The notes below the pieces were generated by a model. That model was not told the DNA's origin and searched no databases. It saw only the letters and a list, made by a program, of their open reading frames with translations. 40,252 bases of DNA from contig CAKRRN010000023.1 of the NCBI GenBank assembly GCA_934394435.1, forward strand, positions 1-40,252. The letters run 5' to 3'. Every line of letters begins with the position of its first letter. Position 1 is the stretch's first letter. Shown piece by piece: positions 1 through 8,011 of the stretch. Both the position numbers and the translations under genes were made by a program. The DNA comes from an uncultured Bacteroidaceae bacterium. GTDB lineage: Bacteria; Bacteroidota; Bacteroidia; Bacteroidales; Bacteroidaceae.

Positions 1-284
1 CGTGGGTGCGTGGATGGAAACATCACAGGCAGACTCCCCTGCCAGATAAAACCCGTCGCACCCTTCGTGGGTGCGTGGATTGAAACCTATCCACTTAAAT
101 TGAGCACCACTCTCGATATAGTCGCACCCTTCGTGGGTGCGTGGATTGAAACGTCCTTTCGTGGCAAAGTTCGGATAGTCGTACAGTCGCACCCTTCGTG
201 GGTGCGTGGATTGAAACACATCAATCTCCGACATGGTCAAGTCTGCATCATGGTCGCACCCTTCGTGGGTGCGTGGATTGAAAC
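1..284 (+). CRISPR. CRISPR array end, type I-C-like repeat, 5 repeats and 4 spacers
   Basis: Four complete identical 32-bp repeats lie at 55-86, 121-152, 186-217 and 253-284. A fifth, cut by the window edge, occupies 1-21 and carries one change near its 3' end (GGATGGAAAC instead of GGATTGAAAC). The repeat starts GTCGCACCCTTCG and ends GCGTGGATTGAAAC. The part CGCACCC...GGGTGCG forms a short hairpin, and the ATTGAAAC end is typical of type I-C repeats, with crRNAs read left to right. Spacers are 22-54 (33 bp), 87-120 (34), 153-185 (33) and 218-252 (35). By this orientation the leader and any cas genes would lie left of the window, and 284 is the leader-distal end. No cas gene is visible, so the subtype rests on the repeat alone. 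Confidence 0.96.
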
Positions 285-500
285 CCTGAAAAGCTAGACC
301 TTTTAAAAGTGAGGTCTTAATCGAACCTTTATGGAATTGAAATTAAATTCCTCCGCCAGTTGAAATGATTTTGAATTTCCAAACAAAATGAGCAACAAGA
401 TGGTTCTCACACCACAAAGACGAGATTTTTAGAGTAAATCACAACTATATTGCAAACAATGAGGGTTTACAAAGGAGGATTCTTTAGCCTGTAAGTGGAG
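285..500. other. Non-coding stretch after the CRISPR array
   Basis: No credible gene is visible. A short inverted repeat (AGACCT at 296-301 and AGGTCT at 312-317, 10-base loop) directly follows the last CRISPR repeat and could stop array transcription, but it lacks a T-run. The rest is AT-rich with no recognised element. Confidence 0.5.
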
Positions 501-638
501 AAAAATAACCCCCAAAACTTTTTAGCCATGAGTATCAAGTGGATTTTGAAAGTTTGGGTTTTCAGACTGGAGATTAACCTATCCATAAAGTGAAGATCCA
601 GGGGTGGTGTTCCGAGCACCGCCCCATTGGGGGTTATC
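501..638 (-). ncRNA. Candidate structured small RNA, about 138 nt
   Basis: Read on the minus strand, a Bacteroidetes -7 box (TACCTTTG, 651-644) is followed about 6 bases later by a sequence whose two ends pair: ATAACCCCCAA near the 5' end (637-627) with TTGGGGGTTAT near the 3' end (515-505). The 3' arm runs straight into five Ts, as in an intrinsic terminator. Inside there is a strong hairpin at 601-625 (GGGG and GGTG paired with CACC and CCCC, one C-A mismatch on this strand) and a 5-bp stem CTGGA/TCCAG. No open reading frame explains the region. A closed-end RNA with its own promoter resembles 6S-like or other regulatory RNAs, but I cannot assign a family. On the plus strand the internal hairpin pairs slightly better (G-T wobble), so the strand is not certain. 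Confidence 0.45.
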
Positions 639-643
639 TTTTG

Positions 644-651
644 CAAAGGTA
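644..651 (-). promoter_or_regulatory. -7 box TACCTTTG for the candidate small RNA
   Basis: The minus strand reads TACCTTTG, matching TAnnTTTG. The predicted start lies at about 638, exactly where the closing stem of the candidate RNA begins. A clear TTTG -33 box is not visible upstream; the area is T-rich (TTCTTTTC). Confidence 0.45.
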
Positions 652-741
652 CGAAATTATGGAAGAAAAGAAGAATGGCTGGGGCGGAAGATGATTCTCA
701 CACGAAATATATTTTATGATGACAGTGATGATTCATAAAGG

Positions 742-798
742 TTCACTCCTCATTCACTTCTATTCACTCCTCATTCATTTTCGTTCACTCCTCGTTCA
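742..798. repeat. Three tandem 15-bp repeats with 21-bp period
   Basis: TTCACTCCTCATTCA occurs at 742-756 and 763-777, and TTCACTCCTCGTTCA at 784-798. The starts are exactly 21 bp apart, with unrelated 6-bp linkers. The 21-bp period is two helical turns, so the copies lie on the same face of the DNA. Confidence 0.85.
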
Positions 799-829
799 TA
801 AAAACACGACAGCTTGATGATGCGGATGT

Positions 830-845
830 CATGTCGTACGACATG
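830..845. promoter_or_regulatory. Perfect 16-bp palindrome, possible operator
   Basis: CATGTCGTACGACATG is self-complementary over its full length. It lies between the 21-bp tandem repeats and the mrp terminator. A protein-binding site is possible, but no regulator gene is adjacent. Confidence 0.35.
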
Positions 846-847
846 AA

Positions 848-891
848 AACCTCATAAAAAGCATCCCGAAGAAGAGGCTTTTTATGAGGTT
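848..891 (-). terminator. Intrinsic terminator downstream of mrp
   Basis: A perfect 15-bp inverted repeat (AACCTCATAAAAAGC at 848-862 and GCTTTTTATGAGGTT at 877-891) with a 14-base loop lies 22 bases beyond the mrp stop codon. On the minus strand it is followed by TTTCATG, with T-runs inside the stem. Confidence 0.75.
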
Positions 892-912
892 GTAAGTTTG
901 TGATTTTTAATA

Positions 913-2013
913 TCACTTATGGATATCCACAATCGTTGTGGGAGGGAGTTGACTATTGCGACGGTCAGTCTCAGTGACCACACGTGCAGCCAACTGCATA
1001 AAGGCATGACCTGTGAGGCTGGTGGGGTCGAGTGCTGCAGGTTTACCATCGTCACCACTCTGACAGATGTCCTGCACTACGGGTATCTGACCAAGCAGAG
1101 GCACCTGCATCTCCTCAGACAGACGCTTTACTCCCTCTTGACCAAAGAGGAAATACTTCTCGTCAGGATGCTGGACGGGGGTAAACCAGGACATATTCTC
1201 TACCAAACCCAGTATAGGAACATTGACCTTGTCGTTCTGATACATATTGATACCCTTTCGTGCATCAGCCAATGCCACTTGCTGAGGTGTACTTACAATG
1301 ACAGCACCTGTGATGGGCAGGGTCTGTACCAAGGTGAGATGGATGTCGGATGTGCCAGGAGGGGTATCAAGCACAAAATAGTCGAGATCGCCCCAGTTTG
1401 CATCACCGATAAGCTGCTTGAGAGCATTGCACGCCATGCCTCCACGCCACAGGGTAGCTTGATCGGGATTGACAAAGAAACCGATGCTAAGCACCTTCAC
1501 GCCATACTTCTCAATGGGCATAATGAGGTCACGACCATCGATGCGTTCGCTATAGGGACGAGCATCTTCTATCTGAAACATTTTAGGCATAGAAGGACCA
1601 AAGATATCGCAGTCGAGCAATCCTACCTTCAATCCCATCTTAGCCAGAGCCACAGCTAGATTGGCTGCCACGGTACTTTTACCAACGCCTCCCTTACCAC
1701 TGCTTACGGCTATGATGTTTCTTACGCCAGGAAGCAAGTCGGGAAGATCGGGACGTGGAGCTTGCAGTGCCTTAGTTTTCACCTCCACCTCCACATCCTT
1801 GCTCACATAAGCATGAATAGCAGCCTCGCAAGCCTTCACCATACTCTTCATAAAGGGATCGGTGGGCTTGTCGAATATCAGTGTGAAGCTGACGTGCATG
1901 CCTGCTATACGCAGATCATCCTCCACCATCTTCATCTCCACCACATTCTTTCCTGTACCAGGATAACGCACGGTAGAGAGTGCGTCCATTATCAGTTTGG
2001 GATATAGTTGCAT
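913..2013 (-). CDS. mrp: Mrp/ApbC-type P-loop ATPase, iron-sulfur cluster carrier
   Basis: This 366-residue protein is a cytoplasmic Mrp/NBP35-family ATPase that carries Fe-S clusters to target enzymes. Residues 1-80 form the MIP18/DUF59-like domain. The deviant Walker A motif SSGKGGVGKST is at 104-114, a second conserved stretch LLDCDIFGPSMP at 132-143, and the Walker B region VLDTPPGTSDIH at 214-225. Length and domain order match the family. The CxxC cluster-binding pair usually found after ENMS is absent here (ENMSWFTPVQHPDEKYFLFG at 272-291); this replacement is, as I recall, common in Bacteroidetes forms. It is the last gene of a minus-strand group, 38 bp after trmB, and a strong terminator follows. 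Confidence 0.95.
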   Translation of the reverse strand: MQLYPKLIMDALSTVRYPGTGKNVVEMKMVEDDLRIAGMHVSFTLIFDKPTDPFMKSMVKACEAAIHAYVSKDVEVEVKTKALQAPRPDLPDLLPGVRNIIAVSSGKGGVGKSTVAANLAVALAKMGLKVGLLDCDIFGPSMPKMFQIEDARPYSERIDGRDLIMPIEKYGVKVLSIGFFVNPDQATLWRGGMACNALKQLIGDANWGDLDYFVLDTPPGTSDIHLTLVQTLPITGAVIVSTPQQVALADARKGINMYQNDKVNVPILGLVENMSWFTPVQHPDEKYFLFGQEGVKRLSEEMQVPLLGQIPVVQDICQSGDDGKPAALDPTSLTGHAFMQLAARVVTETDRRNSQLPPTTIVDIHK

Positions 2014-2051
2014 ATTCTTATTTTTTTAATTCGACATAGTAACCTGACGTC

Positions 2052-2819
2052 TTATCGTCCGACTTCAAGCCCAGAGCGTTTCTGACGACTATAAGAGCGA
2101 TACTCATCGAGTGGTATTTCCACATCTGGTTCCACCAGTGGTCCTTGGAGGGGCAAATGGAAACAGAGATACTTGATATCGATGCCACGTGCTCGCCACA
2201 TACTCTCGTAATAGGTCTGTATGGACTGAGCCAGAGCAAAGACTCCCTCAGAAGGTTCTGCATAGAGATCACGCGTCTCTACCACAGGAGTGATGTCATT
2301 GGCAGAGAGCATTTCGCGCGTATAAGTATAGAGAAAATTACTATCAGTCTTGAGATGTACCAGTCCATCTTCCTGCATGAAAGCGCGATAACGCTGCAGG
2401 AAGGCTGTACCCGAAAGCCGTTTGGTGACTTTCTTCATCTGGGGGTCAGAGAAGGTGAGCCATACCTCGCTCACTTCTCTTGGAGCGAAGAAGCGATCGA
2501 TAAACTCGATATTGGTACGCAGGAAACCCACATTATCCATTCCTGCACGCAATGCCTCTTGGGCTCCAGTCCACATGCGTGCACCCTTAATATCTACTCC
2601 GATGTAGTTCTTGTCGGGGAACATGCGTCCCAGTCCTACGGTGTACTCGCCTCTGCCGCACCCTAACTCAAGCACGATGGGACGTTCGTGATGGAAGAAG
2701 TCTTTGTTCCAACGTCCCCTTAAAGCGACCTCATCCTTCTGAAGTAGCGCAAAAGGACATTCAACCACCAACGGATTGGCAGCCATATCAGCAAATTTCG
2801 CCAGTTTACCCTTTCCCAT
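2052..2819 (-). CDS. trmB: tRNA (guanine-N7-)-methyltransferase
   Basis: This 255-residue protein should methylate G46 of tRNA using S-adenosylmethionine. The SAM-binding motif ELGCGRGEYT is at 51-60 and the acidic end of strand two, GVDIKGAR, at 74-81. The family hallmark TFPDPxxKK appears as TFSDPQMKK at 122-130, with Ser replacing the first Pro. It lies between mrp and a coiled-coil membrane protein gene; the upstream gene's stop codon is only 2 bp before this start, which indicates co-transcription. Length fits the family. Confidence 0.95.
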   Translation of the reverse strand: MGKGKLAKFADMAANPLVVECPFALLQKDEVALRGRWNKDFFHHERPIVLELGCGRGEYTVGLGRMFPDKNYIGVDIKGARMWTGAQEALRAGMDNVGFLRTNIEFIDRFFAPREVSEVWLTFSDPQMKKVTKRLSGTAFLQRYRAFMQEDGLVHLKTDSNFLYTYTREMLSANDITPVVETRDLYAEPSEGVFALAQSIQTYYESMWRARGIDIKYLCFHLPLQGPLVEPDVEIPLDEYRSYSRQKRSGLEVGR

Positions 2820-2821
2820 AC

Positions 2822-3700
2822 TTACTTCTCTATGGTGTAAGAAGAGGTACCGATATTCTGTCCGTCAGCAAAGATATCAACGCGATAGGTACCTGCGCTG
2901 AGTGTCTCGTTCACGTCCCAGTAAACGGTTACGCTCTGCTCTTCGCCCGTATACTCAATATCCTTGCGTATGCTGTATTCTAACTGTCTGTTTTCGTACT
3001 TGAAGGTTCCTCCGCTGGTAAGTACGCTGCCCATAGGAGTGGAGATGCGAAGATAGATGCTACGCAAACCTGTACTGGTGGTTACATTTCGTGCAATATT
3101 GAAACTGATGGCAAACTTCTTAACATCTTTCACTTTCTTTGCATTCTTCCCCTTTTTGTTACGTGCCTCAATGCGTATGCCTGTGGCATCCAGCTGGCTG
3201 GCAATCTCTACCTTTTCAGAAAGTGACTCATTCTGACTGCTCAAGTTGGAGATGTGTTGCTGTGCTTGCTGATTTTGCGTCTTCAGGTTGGAGTTTTCCT
3301 GAGTCAGCTCTTGATTCATGCGGTTAAGAGAGTCAATCTGCAAGACATAGCTACGTAGCACCTTACGCAACGTTGCCAATTCTTTCTTCAGTCGCATAAT
3401 CTCTGCAGCATCACTGCTCTTCACGCGCTTGAGTTCTTCTAACAACTCTTCAGTACGCTGCTGTTCCTGTTCCAGTTGTGCCACAAGTGAGTCGTTGTTG
3501 ATTTTCATCTTCATCTCATTGTACTGCATGGCAAACTGCTCATACTCGTTCTCCATCTCGCGTTTGTCCATTTCAGCCAACTCGAGCATTTGTTTGTTCT
3601 TCACATTCTGTTTGTGCATACGGAATGCCAGAAAGCCAATTACAGCCAAAAGTACTGCTGCCACAGCCACAGACAGCAGGATGGTTTGTTTCTTATTCAT
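2822..3700 (-). CDS. Membrane-anchored coiled-coil protein, unknown function
   Basis: This 292-residue protein has one N-terminal membrane helix (about residues 8-27), so it is probably anchored in the inner membrane with most of the chain outside the cytoplasm. Residues about 30-165 are a long coiled coil rich in Glu, Gln, Lys and Leu heptads. Residues about 185-290 form a compact, beta-rich C-terminal domain (ITIEK end; segments such as SIYLRISTPMGSVLTSGG and GTYRVDIFADGQNIG). I do not recognise a named family. It is the first gene of the operon with trmB and mrp. A -7-like TAACTTTG lies on the minus strand at 3763-3756, about 56 bp upstream of the start. Confidence 0.85.
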   Translation of the reverse strand: MNKKQTILLSVAVAAVLLAVIGFLAFRMHKQNVKNKQMLELAEMDKREMENEYEQFAMQYNEMKMKINNDSLVAQLEQEQQRTEELLEELKRVKSSDAAEIMRLKKELATLRKVLRSYVLQIDSLNRMNQELTQENSNLKTQNQQAQQHISNLSSQNESLSEKVEIASQLDATGIRIEARNKKGKNAKKVKDVKKFAISFNIARNVTTSTGLRSIYLRISTPMGSVLTSGGTFKYENRQLEYSIRKDIEYTGEEQSVTVYWDVNETLSAGTYRVDIFADGQNIGTSSYTIEK

Positions 3701-4080
3701 ATCCTTATCGTATTATTGTCGTTAATATATAATTTCATCAACGTCATATGACCTGCAAAGTTAAGCATAAAGTCTGGAATGCGACCCATGCTTCCTTCGT
3801 TTTTGCATTTATACTTATACGCGAATAATCAAGATTGTCCACCCAACGAGATAGGCATCAAATGCGGATAGCATACGCTAATAGCAAATTACGGCTACAG
3901 AAAAACATCCCGAAAATATCCCGAACGACAAAGGACGTTGACGACCTAAATATTTGTCAATGGATATAAATGTTGTATATTTGCAGCCATAAAGAAACCC
4001 TAAATAAATTACCTATAGGTTACGCGCGAGCACTATAAGAAAAAAACTAAAGCTCGCAGCGAACCGACAACAACCCATCT
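3701..4080. other. Divergent intergenic region between coiled-coil gene and GH31 gene
   Basis: This 380-bp stretch holds no gene. It contains a minus-strand -7 box (TAACTTTG, 3763-3756) for the coiled-coil gene and a good plus-strand promoter for the GH31 gene (3953-3983). The GH31 leader contains the 10-bp palindrome ACCTATAGGT (about 4011-4020) and a GCGAGC/GCTCGC hairpin further downstream. Confidence 0.7.
3953..3983 (+). promoter_or_regulatory. Bacteroidetes-type promoter of the GH31 gene
   Basis: TTTG at 3953-3956 and TATATTTG at 3976-3983 are separated by 19 bp, matching the -33/-7 consensus of the phylum's primary sigma factor. The predicted start is near 3990, giving a leader of about 90 nt. 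Confidence 0.75.
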
Positions 4081-7000
4081 ATGAAGAAAACAATTACTTC
4101 TATTATGCTTCTGATTACCACAATGGCTGCAGGAGCACAAACATTGACACGGATGAATGCAACCACCGTGCAAGCACAACTGGACAACGGACAGACGCTC
4201 TACGTTGATTTCTACGGACCGCACATATTTCGTCTCTTCCAGGATCCGCAAGGAGGTATCATTCGCAATCCCGAGGCAACCCCACCAGCCCAGATCCTCG
4301 TTGATAATCCAAGGCACAAAGTGGAGGGGCTAACCATAAAAGGAAGCACCATCAGCATCAGCGACCTACAAGTGGAGATAGGCAAGAATGGAGAAATCAG
4401 CGTAAACCGAAACGGACAGGAAGTCATTCGCCAGAAAGGTGCCACTGATTTTGGACGTAGCAACGTAAGTCTGACCTTCGAACAGAGTCCTACAGACTGG
4501 TTCTATGGAGGCGGTGTACAAAACGGACGATTCAGCCACAAAGGGCAATCTATAGACATCAGAAACACGAACAACTGGGTGGACGGAGGTGTTGCCAGCC
4601 CTACTCCTTTTTATTGGAGCACACGCGGATATGGTATTCTATGGCACACATTCTCCCCTGGCACGTATGACTTCGGCAAGACAAAGGCTGAAGAGACACG
4701 CTTGAGCCATGAGACAAAGTACCTGGACCTTTTTATCATGATAGACAATGGTGCCGTAGCCTTGCTCAATGACTTTTACCAACTGACGGGCAACCCTGTG
4801 CTACTGCCTAAGTTTGGTTTCTACGAAGGTCATCTGAATGCATACAACCGAGACTACTGGACAGAAGCCGAAGCAGGGAAAACAGGCTTTATGACCTACG
4901 AGGACGGCAAGCAATATAACGAAAGCCAAAAGGATAACGGAGGTATCAAGGAAAGCTTGAACGGAGAGAAAAACAACTATCAGTTCAGCGCACGAGCTGC
5001 AATAGACCGTTATCTGGACAATGATTATCCCTTGGGGTGGTTCCTACCCAACGATGGATATGGGGCTGGCTACGGACAGACAGGCACGTTGGCAGGAAAT
5101 ATCCAAAACCTAAAAGAGTTTGGAGACTACGCACGCAAACGGGGTGTAGAGATAGGGCTGTGGACTCAGAGCGACTTGCATCCTAAGGAAGGCGTAGAAG
5201 CACTGCTGCAAAGAGACATTGTGGGAGAAGTGCGCGACGCTGGTGTAAGAGTGCTAAAAACAGACGTGGCATGGGTAGGAGCTGGCTATAGCTTCGGACT
5301 AAATGGTGTGGCAGACGTAGCACAGGTAATGCCCTACTATGGCAATCAGGCACGTCCCTTCATCATAAGTCTGGACGGATGGGCTGGCACACAACGCTAC
5401 GCAACAATATGGTCTGGCGACCAAACAGGAGGTCAGTGGGAATATATCCGTTTTCACATCCCCACCTACATCGGTAGCGGACTCTCGGGACAGCCGAACA
5501 TAACAAGTGACATGGATGGTATCTTCGGAGGAAAGAACATACCTGTGAACGTACGTGATTTCCAATGGAAGACCTTCACCCCCATGCAACTCAACATGGA
5601 CGGTTGGGGCAGCAACCCCAAATACCCACAAGCCCTGGGTGAACCAGCCGCAAGCATCAACCGCTACTATCTGAAGCTCAAGAGCAGACTGCTTCCCTAT
5701 GCCTACAGTATAGCACGCGAGGCTGTGGATGGGAAACCCATGATGCGTGCCATGATGCTGGAAGAAGAGAATGACTACACACGTAGCCCACGCGCTGACT
5801 ATCAGTTTATGTTCGGACCCAACGTACTCGTAGCACCTATATATAAGGAAACGCGCGCGAAGGAAAACGGTGACGACGTACGTGACGGTATCTATCTGCC
5901 TCAAGGAAAATGGATGGATTACTTCACAGGAGAAGTATATCAGGGTGGACGCATCATCAATGATTTCCCAGCTCCGCTGTGGAAACTGCCTGTGCTGGTA
6001 CGCCTGGGAGCCATCGTACCGACACATAAGCCCACCAACAATCCAAGTGAAATAGACTCTACACTGCGCTGCTACGACATCTACCCCACCCTGCAAGGCA
6101 ACAGTTCGTTTACAGAATATGACGATGACGGACGCACAGACGCATACTTGCATGACGAGGCTGCACGCACAACCCTCACTCTGTCATCCGACAAGAAAGG
6201 ACAGGTTCGTGTCAACATCCAAAAGACAACAGGATCCTACGAAGGATTCACACACGAGAAGAGCACGCAAATACGCATCTATTGCAAACAGGAACCAAAG
6301 AAGTTGACCGTAAAGGTAGGAGGACGCAAACAGACGCTCACTCGCACTGATGACTACAGCTCCTGGAAGCAGACTCCCAACTCTTACTATTACGGAATGG
6401 GCGAAGACACCTATCGCAAGGTATCTGCCTTAATGGTAAACATCGACAAGACAAATGTAACGCAAAACGAGATTACACTTGAGACACAGGCGTACATTGA
6501 TACCACCAGCCATCTTCTGAAGAGCAAAGAGCCTCTCACCAAGCCTACTTGCCGCATCACCGATGAAGACTTACAGGCTTACACGCTCACCCCATCATGG
6601 GATGCCGTACAGGGTGCAGACTATTACGAGCTACAGTTTGAAGGACAAATCTATTCCACCATTCAGCAAACACGCTACACAATAGATGGGCTTCAACCCA
6701 AAAGCGACTACGAGATAAAAGTACGAGCCGTGAACGCTCAAGGAGAGTCAGAATGGACAGACATATATGCCACCACCACAGAAGATCCTCTCAAATATGC
6801 CATCCATAACATGAGGGGCACCACCACGTGTGCAAACCAGCCTGGTCAGAAAGTAGGACATCTGTTTGACTTTGACGAAGGAAGTGTATGGCACACGGCA
6901 TGGAGCCAGAAGGCCGTTCCATTCGACCTCACCATCGACACACGTAGTGTGAGCCATCTGGAAAGCTTACGCTATATTCCAAGACCCGACGCTGGCAATG

Positions 7001-7815
7001 GAACGCTTCTGAAGGGAAGCATAAGCCTAAGTATGGACGGAGAGAACTGGACCGATGCCGGAGCGTTTGACTGGAAACGCAATGGAGAAGAAAAGGACTT
7101 CGACCTAATCCCCTACGTGGACAAAGCATGGCGTTACGTACGCTTGCATGTTACCTCTGCAGTAGGAGACTTCGGTAGCGGCAGCCAAATCTATATCTTC
7201 CGTCAACCCGGAGCACCTTGGTACATCCCAGGAGACATCAATCAAGACGGCAAAATTGACGAGAACGACCTGACCAGTTATATGAACTACACAGGACTGC
7301 GCCAAGGAGACGGCGACTTCGCTGGATACATCAGCAAGGGCGACCTAAACGGTAACGGGCTCATTGATGCTTTTGACATCAGTGCCGTTGCAACGGAACT
7401 CGAAGGTGGAATCTACGGTGAACCCAAAGGCGAACTTAAAGGATCTGTAACCGTTGAAGCTGATAAGAAGCAATACAACACAGGCGAGACTGTAACTCTG
7501 ACCGTAAAAGGTAAGGACCTGCAAAACGTAAACGCACTTAGCATGTGCCTACCCTATGACGCCACAGAACTGGAATACATAGGCGTGGAACCACTGAGCG
7601 TAAAGGACATGTATAATATGACCTATGACAGACTACACACCAACGGGCAAAAGGCACTCTACCCCACCTTTGTCAACCTGGGCATGCAAAACCTGCTGGA
7701 GGGTAACTGCGAACTCATGCGCATCACCTTCAAGGCACGCAAGAACATGAAATGGAACGGTCTGGTAAACGATGGTCTGCTCGTAAGTAGGTATAACAAA
7801 GCAGTAACGTTCTGA
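4081..7815 (+). CDS. Large secreted GH31 alpha-glycosidase with FN3, CBM32-like, dockerin-like and cohesin-like modules
   Basis: This 1,244-residue exported enzyme starts with a signal peptide (MKKTITSIML...AAGAQ, about 1-20). Residues about 20-245 form the GH31 N-terminal beta-sandwich and 245-640 the catalytic barrel. The likely nucleophile is Asp395 in VLKTDVAWVG and the likely acid/base Asp447 in TIWSGDQTGG. The barrel carries an insert around 250-330 (NRDYWTEAEAGKTGFMTYED). C-terminal modules follow: fibronectin type III (about 820-905), an F5/8C or CBM32-like sandwich (905-1045), a dockerin-like pair of EF-hand loops (DINQDGKIDENDL, DLNGNGLIDAFDI; 1051-1107) and a cohesin-like domain (1121-1244). 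The barrel motifs resemble GH31 members acting on alpha-N-acetylgalactosamine or alpha-galactose as much as alpha-glucosidases, so specificity is open. No SusC/SusD genes are nearby, so it is not in an obvious polysaccharide utilisation locus. Confidence 0.9.
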   Translation: MKKTITSIMLLITTMAAGAQTLTRMNATTVQAQLDNGQTLYVDFYGPHIFRLFQDPQGGIIRNPEATPPAQILVDNPRHKVEGLTIKGSTISISDLQVEIGKNGEISVNRNGQEVIRQKGATDFGRSNVSLTFEQSPTDWFYGGGVQNGRFSHKGQSIDIRNTNNWVDGGVASPTPFYWSTRGYGILWHTFSPGTYDFGKTKAEETRLSHETKYLDLFIMIDNGAVALLNDFYQLTGNPVLLPKFGFYEGHLNAYNRDYWTEAEAGKTGFMTYEDGKQYNESQKDNGGIKESLNGEKNNYQFSARAAIDRYLDNDYPLGWFLPNDGYGAGYGQTGTLAGNIQNLKEFGDYARKRGVEIGLWTQSDLHPKEGVEALLQRDIVGEVRDAGVRVLKTDVAWVGAGYSFGLNGVADVAQVMPYYGNQARPFIISLDGWAGTQRYATIWSGDQTGGQWEYIRFHIPTYIGSGLSGQPNITSDMDGIFGGKNIPVNVRDFQWKTFTPMQLNMDGWGSNPKYPQALGEPAASINRYYLKLKSRLLPYAYSIAREAVDGKPMMRAMMLEEENDYTRSPRADYQFMFGPNVLVAPIYKETRAKENGDDVRDGIYLPQGKWMDYFTGEVYQGGRIINDFPAPLWKLPVLVRLGAIVPTHKPTNNPSEIDSTLRCYDIYPTLQGNSSFTEYDDDGRTDAYLHDEAARTTLTLSSDKKGQVRVNIQKTTGSYEGFTHEKSTQIRIYCKQEPKKLTVKVGGRKQTLTRTDDYSSWKQTPNSYYYGMGEDTYRKVSALMVNIDKTNVTQNEITLETQAYIDTTSHLLKSKEPLTKPTCRITDEDLQAYTLTPSWDAVQGADYYELQFEGQIYSTIQQTRYTIDGLQPKSDYEIKVRAVNAQGESEWTDIYATTTEDPLKYAIHNMRGTTTCANQPGQKVGHLFDFDEGSVWHTAWSQKAVPFDLTIDTRSVSHLESLRYIPRPDAGNGTLLKGSISLSMDGENWTDAGAFDWKRNGEEKDFDLIPYVDKAWRYVRLHVTSAVGDFGSGSQIYIFRQPGAPWYIPGDINQDGKIDENDLTSYMNYTGLRQGDGDFAGYISKGDLNGNGLIDAFDISAVATELEGGIYGEPKGELKGSVTVEADKKQYNTGETVTLTVKGKDLQNVNALSMCLPYDATELEYIGVEPLSVKDMYNMTYDRLHTNGQKALYPTFVNLGMQNLLEGNCELMRITFKARKNMKWNGLVNDGLLVSRYNKAVTF

Positions 7816-7980
7816 TATTACACACCTTTCATAACAACAAGAAACATTTTGGAAAACTTTTTCTTTAAGTCAACTAAAAATAGCTTTGAATATCAGACAT
7901 TTATGATTTGATATAGAAAACTTTAAAAAGAAAAGCAAAAGAAAAGATACCAAAATTAGACAATTTCTTGCATAAGATTA

Positions 7981-8011
7981 TTGCGTATTAGCAATCGTTT
8001 ACATAACTTTG
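7981..8011 (+). promoter_or_regulatory. Promoter of nrdDG
   Basis: TTG at 7981-7983 and TAACTTTG at 8004-8011 are separated by 20 bp. The predicted start (about 8016-8020) falls inside the left arm of the inverted repeat 8011-8043. Confidence 0.65.

Noticed and set aside
10..297. 95-codon plus-strand frame over the CRISPR array
   Set aside because: It is a translation of the repeats (recurring VAPFVGAWIET) and not a gene.
919..1659. 246-codon plus-strand frame opposite mrp
   Set aside because: It is the antisense of a clearly conserved gene and its product has no recognisable domain.
5299..6153. 284-codon minus-strand frame opposite the GH31 gene
   Set aside because: It is antisense to conserved catalytic motifs; composition (Val, Cys, Tyr rich) is typical of a shadow frame.
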